Shown one piece after another: positions 1 to 6,969 of a stretch of DNA of 64,000 nucleotides. Numbering within the stretch: position 1 is the first letter of the stretch; every line of letters begins with the position of its first letter. Location: assembly GCF_000152625.1 (NCBI RefSeq), contig NZ_CH724156.1, positions 1,833,257 to 1,897,256 of the forward strand. The letters run 5' to 3'. This DNA is from Roseovarius nubinhibens ISM (lineage in GTDB: Bacteria > Pseudomonadota > Alphaproteobacteria > Rhodobacterales > Rhodobacteraceae). Under the pieces are notes generated by a model. That model searched no databases and was not told where the DNA came from. It saw nothing but the letters and a program-made list of their open reading frames with translations. A program made the translations under genes and the position numbers.

Positions 1-324
1 CTCACCTCGGCCCAGGAGGGCAACAGCCAGCCGCAGGTCAAGGTGACCCATCTGCAGGAAGAGATCCCCAATGTGGAGGTGGTCGAGAACCGCGAGGCGG
101 GGCATTGGGTGGTGCGGGTGCCGATCCCGGCCGAGCTTATCTCGGACGGGGTGCAGACCTTTCTCATCCATGATGCCAAGACCGGCGATACGCTCGACAG
201 TTTCAACCTGATTTCCGGCGATGCGCTCAGCTATGACATTCGCGCCGAAGTCATGCTTCTGCGCGAAGAGCTCGACCTGCTGAAACGCGCGTTCCGGCGG
301 CATTGCCTCGAAACCACGGGGTAA
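1..324 (+). CDS. Hypothetical protein, C-terminal part (5' end outside window)
   Basis: The reading frame is open from the first base to the TAA at 322-324, so this is the last 107 residues of a gene that may begin upstream; a GTG at 43 is only an internal possibility. The visible part is rich in acidic and beta-strand-like segments and ends in a leucine-rich stretch with heptad character (RAEVMLLREELDLLKRAF) that could form a short coiled coil. I do not recognise a family. It converges on rmuC with a gap of about 20 bp. The function is unknown; that it is a real gene is supported only by the open frame and codon use like its neighbours. Confidence 0.6.
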   Translation, partial: LTSAQEGNSQPQVKVTHLQEEIPNVEVVENREAGHWVVRVPIPAELISDGVQTFLIHDAKTGDTLDSFNLISGDALSYDIRAEVMLLREELDLLKRAFRRHCLETTG

Positions 325-345
325 ATTCTGGGCCGGGCGGGCCGT

Positions 346-1542
346 TTAGCCCTTGTCGCCCGGCAGCTTGACCACCCGCGCGGCGGGGTCGGGCACCGCG
401 CCCGCAACTGGATCGGGCGCCAATTCTTCGAAATCGAAATTGTCGAGCCGCTTGGCCCGGCGGCCCGCCTTGTCGGCGGAAATCTTGATATCCGAGACAT
501 CCTTGGCGGCTTGGCTGAAATGCCGGTCGAGATTTTCCACCCGCGTCGAGAGCCGGTCGACATCGGCAAAGAGCAGCGACAGCTCGCGCCGGATCGCGCC
601 CGCCTGTTCGCGCATCCGCGCGTCCTTGAGAATGGCGCGCATCGTGTTCAGCGTCGCCATGCAGGTCGTCGGCGAGACGATCCAGACCCGCGCCGCAAAG
701 CCCTCGCGCACCAGTTCGGGGAAGTTGGCGTGCAGCTCGGCATAGACCGCCTCGGAGGGCAGGAACATCAGCGCGCCATCGGCGGTCTCGCCCTCGAGAA
801 TGTATTTCTCGGAGATGTCCTTGATATGTTTGCGCAGGGTGATGCGGAGGAATTTGGCGGCCTCGTTGAGCTCCCAATCGGTGTTGGCGCGGCGCAGTTT
901 CTCATAGGCTTCGAGCGGGAATTTGCTGTCGATACAGATCGGGCCCGGCGGGTTCGGCAGGTGGATGAGGCAATCCGCACGCCGACCATTCGATAGCGTA
1001 TGTTGCAGCGTGTAGCTGTCCTTGGGCAATGCCTTGGAGACGATGTCGTGGAGCTGGATTTCGCCAAACGCGCCGCGGGTCTGCTTGTTCGACAGGATGT
1101 CCTGCAGCGACAGAACATCGCCCGAGAGCTTGGTGATATTGTCCTGCGCCTTGTCGATCACCGCGAGCCGTTGCTGCAGATCGCCGAGCGATTGGGCGGT
1201 GCGCCGGGCCGAACCTTGCAGGTTCTCATTCATCCGCTCCGAGACCTGTGCGAGCCGCTGTTCCATCAGCTGCAGCATGTTGGCCTGGGCCGCCGCCTGC
1301 GCCTCGGAGACATGGTTGAGCCCGCCGGCAAGCTGATGCTGCCCATCGCTAAGCCCTTGGACACGTTGGGAAAGGCTGTTCATATGGTGCACCATCGGCT
1401 CGGCCATCCGGGCCGAGCGCCCGGCGGCGCGCACCGTGATGATGAGCAAGATGACCATGAAAAGCAGCACCGCGCCAAAGCCGAGAAGCCCCAGCACAAG
1501 CGGATGGTCGAGCGGGTAGGTGGTATCGCCGAGGGTGATCAT
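346..1542 (-). CDS. rmuC: RmuC family DNA recombination protein
   Basis: 398-aa RmuC-family protein; RmuC in E. coli limits DNA inversions at short inverted repeats and has a predicted nuclease-like core. The N-terminus has one membrane segment (about residues 14-37), followed by a long glutamine- and alanine-rich coiled coil (about 55-165) and the conserved RmuC core beginning at GAFGEIQLHDIV, with the ICIDSKFPLEAYEKL signature. The ATG overlaps the mutL stop codon by ATGA, so it is probably translated from the mutL message by coupling. Both genes act in genome stability, which fits the pairing. The C-terminal tail is valine- and proline-rich. Family assignment is firm; the biochemical activity is not settled for the family. 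Confidence 0.92.
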   Translation of the reverse strand: MITLGDTTYPLDHPLVLGLLGFGAVLLFMVILLIITVRAAGRSARMAEPMVHHMNSLSQRVQGLSDGQHQLAGGLNHVSEAQAAAQANMLQLMEQRLAQVSERMNENLQGSARRTAQSLGDLQQRLAVIDKAQDNITKLSGDVLSLQDILSNKQTRGAFGEIQLHDIVSKALPKDSYTLQHTLSNGRRADCLIHLPNPPGPICIDSKFPLEAYEKLRRANTDWELNEAAKFLRITLRKHIKDISEKYILEGETADGALMFLPSEAVYAELHANFPELVREGFAARVWIVSPTTCMATLNTMRAILKDARMREQAGAIRRELSLLFADVDRLSTRVENLDRHFSQAAKDVSDIKISADKAGRRAKRLDNFDFEELAPDPVAGAVPDPAARVVKLPGDKG

Positions 1543-3449
1543 GTGCGTCCGAACAGCCGTTCAATATCGGCCAGTTGTAGTTTGACATAGGTGGGGCGGC
1601 CATGGTTGCACTGGCCGGAATGCGGCGTTGCCTCCATCTCGCGCAGCAGGGCGTTCATCTCTTCGGCACGCATCCGGCGGCCAGAGCGGATCGAGCCATG
1701 GCAGGCGACCCGCGACAGGATCGCATCAATACGCCCCCGTATGGTCATGCTGCTGCCTTGGTCCGACAGCTCGTCCAGCACGTCGAGCAACAGGGCCCGC
1801 GCATCGACCGCGCCGAGGATGGCGGGCACTTCGCGCACCGCTACCGCCGAGCCGCCGAACTCTTCGATCACGAGGCCGAGCGCGGCAAGATCCTCGGCCG
1901 CGTCGAGCAAAGCGCCCCGGTCGCCGTCGGACAGTTCGACAATTTCGGGGATCAGCAACGCCTGCGCCGCGACACCCCGTTCTGCCTGCTGGGTCTTTAA
2001 TTTCTCGTAAACGAGACGCTCATGGGCGGCGTGCTGATCGACGATCACCAGCCCGTCCTCGGTCTGGGCGATGATGTAATTCTCGTGGATCTGCGCGCGC
2101 GCGGCGCCGAGCGGGGCCGAAAGCGGCGCGTCAGCTTGCGCCTCGTGGCCGGGGTGATCCGCCAGGGGCGCGCTGAGCTCATCGGGCTCGACCCGCGCCG
2201 AATAGCCCGCCTGCAGATCGGCAAAGCCGGGGCTCTGCGAGAGCGGCGCGCCAGTGAGCGGTGCCTGCGCCTGATAGGCCATGGCGCGACTGGCGGGGCC
2301 GGGGCGGTCCATCTGATAGACGCGGGGCGCTTGGCCGGGGGCGGTGGCTTCGGGCCGGAAGGCGCCGAGCGTCGCCCCGGCGACGGTACTCGAGGCGCGG
2401 TGGCCTTCCTCGGCGAGCGCATGACGCAGGCCGGAAACGATGAGCCCGCGCGCCAGCGCCGGATCGCGAAACCGGACCTCGGATTTGGCCGGGTGGACGT
2501 TGACATCGACGAGGGTCGGATCGCAGGTCAGAAAGAGCACGGCGGCGGGGTGCCGGTCGCGCGACAGAAGGTCGTGATAGGCTGCGCGCAAGGCCCCGGT
2601 GAGCATCTTGTCCCGCACCGGACGCCCGTTCACAAAGAGATATTGCGCCACCGCCGCACCGCGCGAATAGGTCGGCAGGGCGGCATAGCCCGTCATCCGA
2701 AGCGCCTCGCGGCTGGCGTCGATCTTGATTGCGTTTTCGGCAAATTCCGCGCCCAGCACCCGGGCCAAACGGCGGTGCAGCGCATCGAAGAGATCGCCCT
2801 GTTCGGGATCGGCGCGGAAGGTGACCCGCCCCTCGCCGCCGCCGGTCACGTCGCGCAGGGTAAAGCCCACCGAGGGTTCGGCCATGGCGAGCCGTTTGAC
2901 CACATCGGCGATGGCCTGGGTCTCGGCCCGGTCCGAGCGCATGAACTTGAGCCGCGCCGGGGTGGCGTAGAACAGATCGCGCAGCGTGACCACGGTGCCG
3001 GCGCTCAGCGCGGTGGGGCGCGGGGCGCTCATATCGCCGCCGGAGACGGTGATTTCTGCCGCGTCATGGCCGGCGGCGCGGGACTGGATCGTCAGCCGAC
3101 CGACGGCGCCGAGCGAGGGCAAAGCCTCGCCGCGAAAGCCGAAGCTGTGGATGTTCAGCAGGTCGCTGCCGTCGATCTTGGAGGTGGCGTGGCGAGACAG
3201 GGCGAGGGGCAGATCTTGTGGTGTCATGCCGCAGCCATTGTCGGTCACACGGATGAGCGATTTGCCCCCCTGCGCCTGGCTGATCTCGATCCGGGTGGCG
3301 CCGGAATCCAATGCGTTTTCAACAAGTTCCTTGACCGCAGAGGCGGGGCGTTCGACCACTTCACCGGCGGCGATCCGGTTGATCGCGGCATCGTCGAGCT
3401 GTCGGATGACAGGGCGCGTATCGCTGATATGGTGGATTGGGTCGGCCAT
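1539..3449 (-). CDS. mutL: DNA mismatch repair protein MutL
   Basis: 636-aa MutL. The N-terminal GHKL ATPase shows ELVENALDSGA (Glu41 equivalent to the general base), DNGCGM and GFRGEAL. A proline/alanine-rich linker leads to the C-terminal dimerisation/endonuclease domain with the exact metal-binding pattern DQHA-x2-E-x4-E at residues 471-482 and a CNHGRP motif near the end, which marks the nicking-type MutL of bacteria without MutH. The start at 3449 (MADPIHHISD) was chosen because the conserved ATPase begins about 15 residues later; the frame stays open for about 180 codons upstream with no family similarity. The divergent rhodanese gene starts about 110 bp away. Confidence 0.95.
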   Translation of the reverse strand: MADPIHHISDTRPVIRQLDDAAINRIAAGEVVERPASAVKELVENALDSGATRIEISQAQGGKSLIRVTDNGCGMTPQDLPLALSRHATSKIDGSDLLNIHSFGFRGEALPSLGAVGRLTIQSRAAGHDAAEITVSGGDMSAPRPTALSAGTVVTLRDLFYATPARLKFMRSDRAETQAIADVVKRLAMAEPSVGFTLRDVTGGGEGRVTFRADPEQGDLFDALHRRLARVLGAEFAENAIKIDASREALRMTGYAALPTYSRGAAVAQYLFVNGRPVRDKMLTGALRAAYHDLLSRDRHPAAVLFLTCDPTLVDVNVHPAKSEVRFRDPALARGLIVSGLRHALAEEGHRASSTVAGATLGAFRPEATAPGQAPRVYQMDRPGPASRAMAYQAQAPLTGAPLSQSPGFADLQAGYSARVEPDELSAPLADHPGHEAQADAPLSAPLGAARAQIHENYIIAQTEDGLVIVDQHAAHERLVYEKLKTQQAERGVAAQALLIPEIVELSDGDRGALLDAAEDLAALGLVIEEFGGSAVAVREVPAILGAVDARALLLDVLDELSDQGSSMTIRGRIDAILSRVACHGSIRSGRRMRAEEMNALLREMEATPHSGQCNHGRPTYVKLQLADIERLFGRT

Positions 3450-3560
3450 GCCACAAGACCTAGCATGAGTTGCGTCGATTCGGCCAATGCATTCGCCGGG
3501 GCGGAACAGGCGGTGCAGGCCGGGGGTTGAGCGCCCGAATGTGTCACAAAGGAGAGCGGA

Positions 3561-3941
3561 ATGAAACGTGAATCTGTCGATGGTAAAACGCTGGAAACCT
3601 GGACCGCGCAGGAGCTTCATGAGGCGCTCGAGGCGCGTAAGGCGGTGCTCATAGATGTGCGCAGCCCGGCCGAATATATGCTCGGCCATGTGGCGGGATC
3701 TTTGCTCATGCCGATGGCGGATTTCGACGCTAAGGCCTTGCCGGAAGAGGGGAAAAAGCGCCTCGTCCTGATGTGCGGCAGTGCCATGCGGTCGGAGAAA
3801 ATGGCGCATAAGGTGCTCTCTGCCGGGGCCGAGCGGATTGCGCATCTCGAGGGCGGGTTCGGCGCGTGGAAAGAGGCGAAACTGCCCCATGTCGCGGCGG
3901 ATTTTCCGAGCGGCGGCCAGAGCCGTGTTAACCAGGATTAA
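3561..3941 (+). CDS. Rhodanese-like domain protein
   Basis: 126-aa single-domain rhodanese. The CH2A-like start (LIDVRSPAEYMLGHVAGSLLMP) and the active-site loop Cys72-G-S-A-M-Arg77 are present, followed by the usual LEGGFGAWK end. The six-residue loop fits a sulfurtransferase rather than a Cdc25-type phosphatase. It has no signal peptide, so it is cytoplasmic. A good Shine-Dalgarno sequence (AGGAGAG, about 3550) precedes the ATG. It is divergent from mutL and monocistronic by layout; the acceptor of the sulfur cannot be told from sequence. The stop codon is followed 18 bases later by an unusual 11-bp-period repeat. Confidence 0.9.
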   Translation: MKRESVDGKTLETWTAQELHEALEARKAVLIDVRSPAEYMLGHVAGSLLMPMADFDAKALPEEGKKRLVLMCGSAMRSEKMAHKVLSAGAERIAHLEGGFGAWKEAKLPHVAADFPSGGQSRVNQD

Positions 3942-3959
3942 GCGGCGGATTTTCGCGAT

Positions 3960-4003
3960 GTCGGTAAGACGTCGGTAACGCGTCGGCAAAGCGGCAGTGT
4001 CGG
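3960..4003 (+). repeat. 11-bp-period repeat, copy A
   Basis: Three consecutive 11-bp units, GTCGGTAAGAC, GTCGGTAACGC and GTCGGCAAAGC, then a GGCAGTG tail. It starts 18 bases after the rhodanese stop codon. A second copy with the same period and tail lies after the ABC ATPase gene at 35583-35626. Confidence 0.75.
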
Positions 4004-4816
4004 TGAGGGCGGTTTTACGGCTTCTCGCGGGTGGGCGCGGGTGTGTGACCGGCGCGCGCGGGCGTTTTACCGTTTTTCAACACCTTATCGGTAGGTTGGT
4101 CGTACGGGCCGGCGCGAAGGGCCGAATCGCGTAGCCTGTGGGCTAAAGGGATGTTGCAGAGGAGAGTTTGATTGGATCGGATGACAGCGTGCTGAGCGGA
4201 TTGGATGGGCGATTTGGGCGCAGAGCTGGTTAGCGGGCCAATTGGTTGGCAGGTCAATCGGTCGGCAGGTGACAGGGGCCCGGATCGCGTATTGGGTCGC
4301 GTATTGGGTCGCCTGATGGATTGCGTGCTGGGCTGAGTGATGGATTGCGTCCTGGGCTGAGTGCCGGGCTGAGCGCTTTATGTGCGAGGCGGTCGCGCGG
4401 GCGAACTGGCGGCTTGGCTGGAAGCTCTGGTTTTTTAGAAGGTCCGGTTTTCTGGAAGGTCTGCTTTGCTGGAAAGTTTGGGGGTGACCCTAGAGCTGGG
4501 GCTGGCCCTCCTGATCTCCTTTTCTCTTCCGCGCGACATGCGGCTGCAACTGGGTAGGCGTGCGGTAAAGGGCAGTGAGGCAGTTGGGACGTGAGGCCGA
4601 ACGACACGAGGCCGAACGGTAAGATACTGTTGGCCTTCGGGCGTGCGGCCGGATGCTCGGGTGCTATTGGCCTGCGGGTTCGAGGCCGGGGGCTGTTGGC
4701 CCGCGGGCGCGATGCTGCGTGCTGTTGGCCTTCGGCTGTGAGGTCAGGTGGTATTGGCCTGCGGGTGCTCGGGTGCTTTTGGCCTTCGGCTGCGAGGCCA
4801 GATGCTATTGGCCTGT

Positions 4817-4872
4817 GGACCTGCGGCTGAGCTTTGGGGCTGCTGGACCTGCGGCTGAGCTTCGGGGCTGCT
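4817..4872 (+). repeat. 28-bp tandem duplication
   Basis: Two directly adjacent 28-bp units beginning GGACCTGCGGCTGAGCTT, differing at one base (T/C), followed by a further partial GGAC. It lies inside the degenerate repeat gap upstream of the amtB terminator. Confidence 0.8.
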
Positions 4873-4956
4873 GGACGACTGACCGAGAGCCGTTGGTCTG
4901 TTTTGGCTCGAAAGGATCGTCGCAAGACGAAGCCAGCGCGAGACGCTCACCTTCCA

Positions 4957-4990
4957 CAAAAAAACCGCCCCGGGGATGCCGGGACGGTTT
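4957..4990 (-). terminator. Rho-independent terminator of glnK-amtB
   Basis: Read on the minus strand, a 12-bp GC-rich stem (AAACCGTCCCGG paired with CCGGGGCGGTTT, one mismatch) is followed by a run of seven T. It ends about 23 bases beyond the amtB stop codon. Confidence 0.85.
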
Positions 4991-5012
4991 GGGGGGTTGG
5001 GAGAGGGCAGGC

Positions 5013-6338
5013 TTAGCTGCGGGTGAACTCGGGATAGGCTTCCATGCCGAGCTCGGTGGTGTCGAGACCGTTGATCTCGGCCTCTTCATCGACCCGCAGA
5101 CCCATGATCGCCTTGAGCAGCAGCCAGACCACGGCGGAGGCGGCGCTCACGAAGACACCGACCACGACGATGGCATAGAGCTGCGTCAGGATATTGGCGT
5201 CCGAGTTGGTGAAGGCGACGGCGATGGTGCCCCAGATGCCGGCGAAGAGGTGCACCGGGATGGCGCCGACCACGTCGTCGATCTTGAGCTTGTCGAGCAG
5301 CGGCACGGTGAAGACCACGATCACACCCCCGACGGCACCGATCAGCGTGGCCTCGATGAGCGAGGGCGCCAGCGGTTCGGCGGTGATCGACACGAGGCCT
5401 GCGAGGGCGCCGTTGAGGATCATCGTCAGGTCGGGCTTGTTGTACATCAGCTGGGTCAGGATCAGCGCGGCCACGGCCCCCGCAGCGGCGGCGGTGTTGG
5501 TGTTCGAGAAGATCCGGCTGATGTCAGCCACGTTGCCAGCGGTGTCCATGTAGAGCTGCGAGCCGCCATTGAAGCCGAACCAGCCGAGCCACAGGATGAA
5601 CGTGCCGAGCGTGGCCAGGGCGAGGTTGGAGCCCGGGAAGGGGGTCACGCGACCGTCTTTGGCGTATTTGCCGATGCGCGGGCCGAGGATGATGGCCCCG
5701 ACGAGCGCTGCCCAGCCACCGACCGAATGCACCACGGTCGAGCCTGCGAAATCCTGGAAACCAGCCGCATCGAGGAAGCCGCCGCCCCATTTCCAGCTCG
5801 CCTGGATCGGGTAGATCACGGCGGTGAGCACGATGGTGAAGGCGAGGAAGGGCCACAGCTTGATCCGTTCGGCCAGCGCGCCCGACACGATCGAGGCGGT
5901 GGCGGCACAGAACATCAGCTGAAAGAAGAAGTCCGAACCGACCGAGGCATAGGTCAGATCGGGCTCTGCGCCTTCCAGACCCACCGGCTCGAGGCTGGTG
6001 ATCGAGAACGCGCCGAGCAGCCCGTCGATGGACCAGCCGTCGCCCGGGTACATCAGGTTATAGCCGAGCACATAGTAGAAGATCGACGCCAGCGAGAAGA
6101 GCGCCATGTTCTTGGTGAGCTGCATGGTCACGTTCTTGCCGCGCACGAGCCCTGCTTCGAGCATGGCGAAACCGGCGGCCATGAAGAAGACGAGAAAGCC
6201 CGAAACGAGGAACATGAAGGTGGTGAAGATGAAGCCGATATCTTCATTGAGCGGCGTGGTGTCGGCCTCCTGGGCCGAGGCCAGCGTCGGCAGCAGCACG
6301 AGGGCCGCCGGGAGTGCGAATTTGGTCAGATGTGTCAT
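5013..6338 (-). CDS. amtB: Ammonium transporter AmtB
   Basis: 441-aa Amt/MEP/Rh-family channel that moves ammonium/ammonia across the inner membrane. It begins with a signal-peptide-like segment ending ASAQEA, as in many proteobacterial AmtB proteins, followed by eleven hydrophobic helices. The paired pore histidines are visible at His204 (in GSTVVHSVGG) and His363 (in IPVHLFAGIWG). It follows glnK by about 23 bp on the same strand, the classic glnK-amtB pair in which the PII protein plugs the channel when nitrogen is plentiful. The C-terminal cytoplasmic tail that contacts GlnK is present (VDEEAEINGLD). Confidence 0.96.
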   Translation of the reverse strand: MTHLTKFALPAALVLLPTLASAQEADTTPLNEDIGFIFTTFMFLVSGFLVFFMAAGFAMLEAGLVRGKNVTMQLTKNMALFSLASIFYYVLGYNLMYPGDGWSIDGLLGAFSITSLEPVGLEGAEPDLTYASVGSDFFFQLMFCAATASIVSGALAERIKLWPFLAFTIVLTAVIYPIQASWKWGGGFLDAAGFQDFAGSTVVHSVGGWAALVGAIILGPRIGKYAKDGRVTPFPGSNLALATLGTFILWLGWFGFNGGSQLYMDTAGNVADISRIFSNTNTAAAAGAVAALILTQLMYNKPDLTMILNGALAGLVSITAEPLAPSLIEATLIGAVGGVIVVFTVPLLDKLKIDDVVGAIPVHLFAGIWGTIAVAFTNSDANILTQLYAIVVVGVFVSAASAVVWLLLKAIMGLRVDEEAEINGLDTTELGMEAYPEFTRS

Positions 6339-6361
6339 GGGTCCGTTCCCTATTGCGCGCG

Positions 6362-6700
6362 TTACAGCGCGTCGTCGTTCAGATCGCCGGTGCGCACGCG
6401 CATGGCCTGTTGCAGGTCGAGGGCGAAAATCTTGCCATCCCCGATCTTGCCGGTGCGGGCGGTCTTGGCGATGGTTTGGATGACCTCGTCGGCGAGCGCG
6501 TCCGAGACGGCGATTTCCAGCCGGATTTTCGGCACGTAGTTCACTGAATATTCCGCGCCGCGATAGATTTCGGTATGGCCCGACTGGTTGCCGAAGCCCT
6601 TGATCTCGGTCACGGACATGCCCGTCACGCCGACCCCGGTCAGCGCCTCGCGCACTTCGTCCAGTTTGAACGGTTTGATAGTGGCTATGATGAGTTTCAA
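6362..6700 (-). CDS. glnK: Nitrogen regulatory protein P-II (GlnK type)
   Basis: 112-aa PII signalling protein, the standard length. It begins MKLIIATIKPFKLDEVREAL, has the T-loop with the uridylylation site Tyr51 (YRGAEY) and the C-terminal signature TGKIGDGKIFALDL. PII senses 2-oxoglutarate and ATP/ADP and controls AmtB, and usually the NtrB/GlnE branch too. Position directly ahead of amtB argues for GlnK rather than GlnB. A sigma-54-like promoter lies 44 bp upstream, consistent with nitrogen-limitation control. Confidence 0.95.
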   Translation of the reverse strand: MKLIIATIKPFKLDEVREALTGVGVTGMSVTEIKGFGNQSGHTEIYRGAEYSVNYVPKIRLEIAVSDALADEVIQTIAKTARTGKIGDGKIFALDLQQAMRVRTGDLNDDAL

Positions 6701-6743
6701 AACTCTTCCCCTTTATGAGCCGCCTGCGGGGCAGGCATTCTTG

Positions 6744-6758
6744 GCAAATGTTGTGCAG
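6744..6758 (-). promoter_or_regulatory. Candidate sigma-54 promoter for glnK-amtB
   Basis: On the minus strand the sequence CTGCACA-ACAT-TTGC matches the consensus TGGCACG-N4-TTGC at exact spacing, with the -12 element perfect and the -24 element imperfect (CTGCAC for TGGCAC). It lies 44 bp upstream of the glnK start. Regulation by sigma-54/NtrC is known for glnK-amtB in many proteobacteria; its use here is inference. Confidence 0.45.
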
Positions 6759-6842
6759 AGGCAGAAAAATGGGCAGAAGGGCTGTCGTGAAGTCTGAAGC
6801 CGCAAAAATCTGGCTGTTAGGGCGCTCGGCGACTATTTTTTG

Positions 6843-6857
6843 TGCAACCGGGTCGCA
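6843..6857. promoter_or_regulatory. Palindrome upstream of glnK promoter, possible NtrC-type site
   Basis: A 15-bp imperfect palindrome TGCAAC-CGG-GTCGCA about 90 bp upstream of the sigma-54-like element, with TGC/GCA outer arms reminiscent of NtrC half-sites. The spacing is shorter than the classical NtrC site, so the identification is weak. It could equally serve the divergent penicillin-binding protein gene. Confidence 0.2.
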
Positions 6858-6969
6858 TTGACTAGAAATTGGGCGGCGGAAAAACGGCAGGCAGGGGGAT
6901 TGGAGGCGCGACTTTGACCCCGTGCCGGGCTATAAGGCGGAAAAATCCAAGAGCCGGGGCAGGGCTGAG

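Larger units (their letters stand above)
3942..5012. other. About 1.07 kb gap with degenerate tandem repeats; no credible gene
   Basis: No supported gene lies here. Open frames on both strands are compositionally biased (proline/arginine/alanine on one strand, glycine/cysteine/leucine on the other) and look like products of GC-rich repeats. Visible structure: an 11-bp-period repeat at 3960-4003; duplicated segments around 4278-4375 (TCGCGTATTGGG twice, and GATGGATTGCG twice followed by CTGGGCTGAG); many variants of GGCCTTCGG and TATTGGCCTGCGGG between 4630 and 4815; a 28-bp tandem duplication at 4817-4872; and the amtB terminator at 4957-4990. The whole stretch is G/T-rich on the plus strand. 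Confidence 0.7.

Noticed and set aside
4254..4925. 223-codon open frame on the minus strand in the repeat gap
   Set aside because: Composition is Pro/Arg/Ala/Ser repeats reflecting the DNA repeats, with no ribosome site or family resemblance.
4653..6539. 628-codon plus-strand frame
   Set aside because: Antisense of amtB and glnK; highly charged and motif-free.
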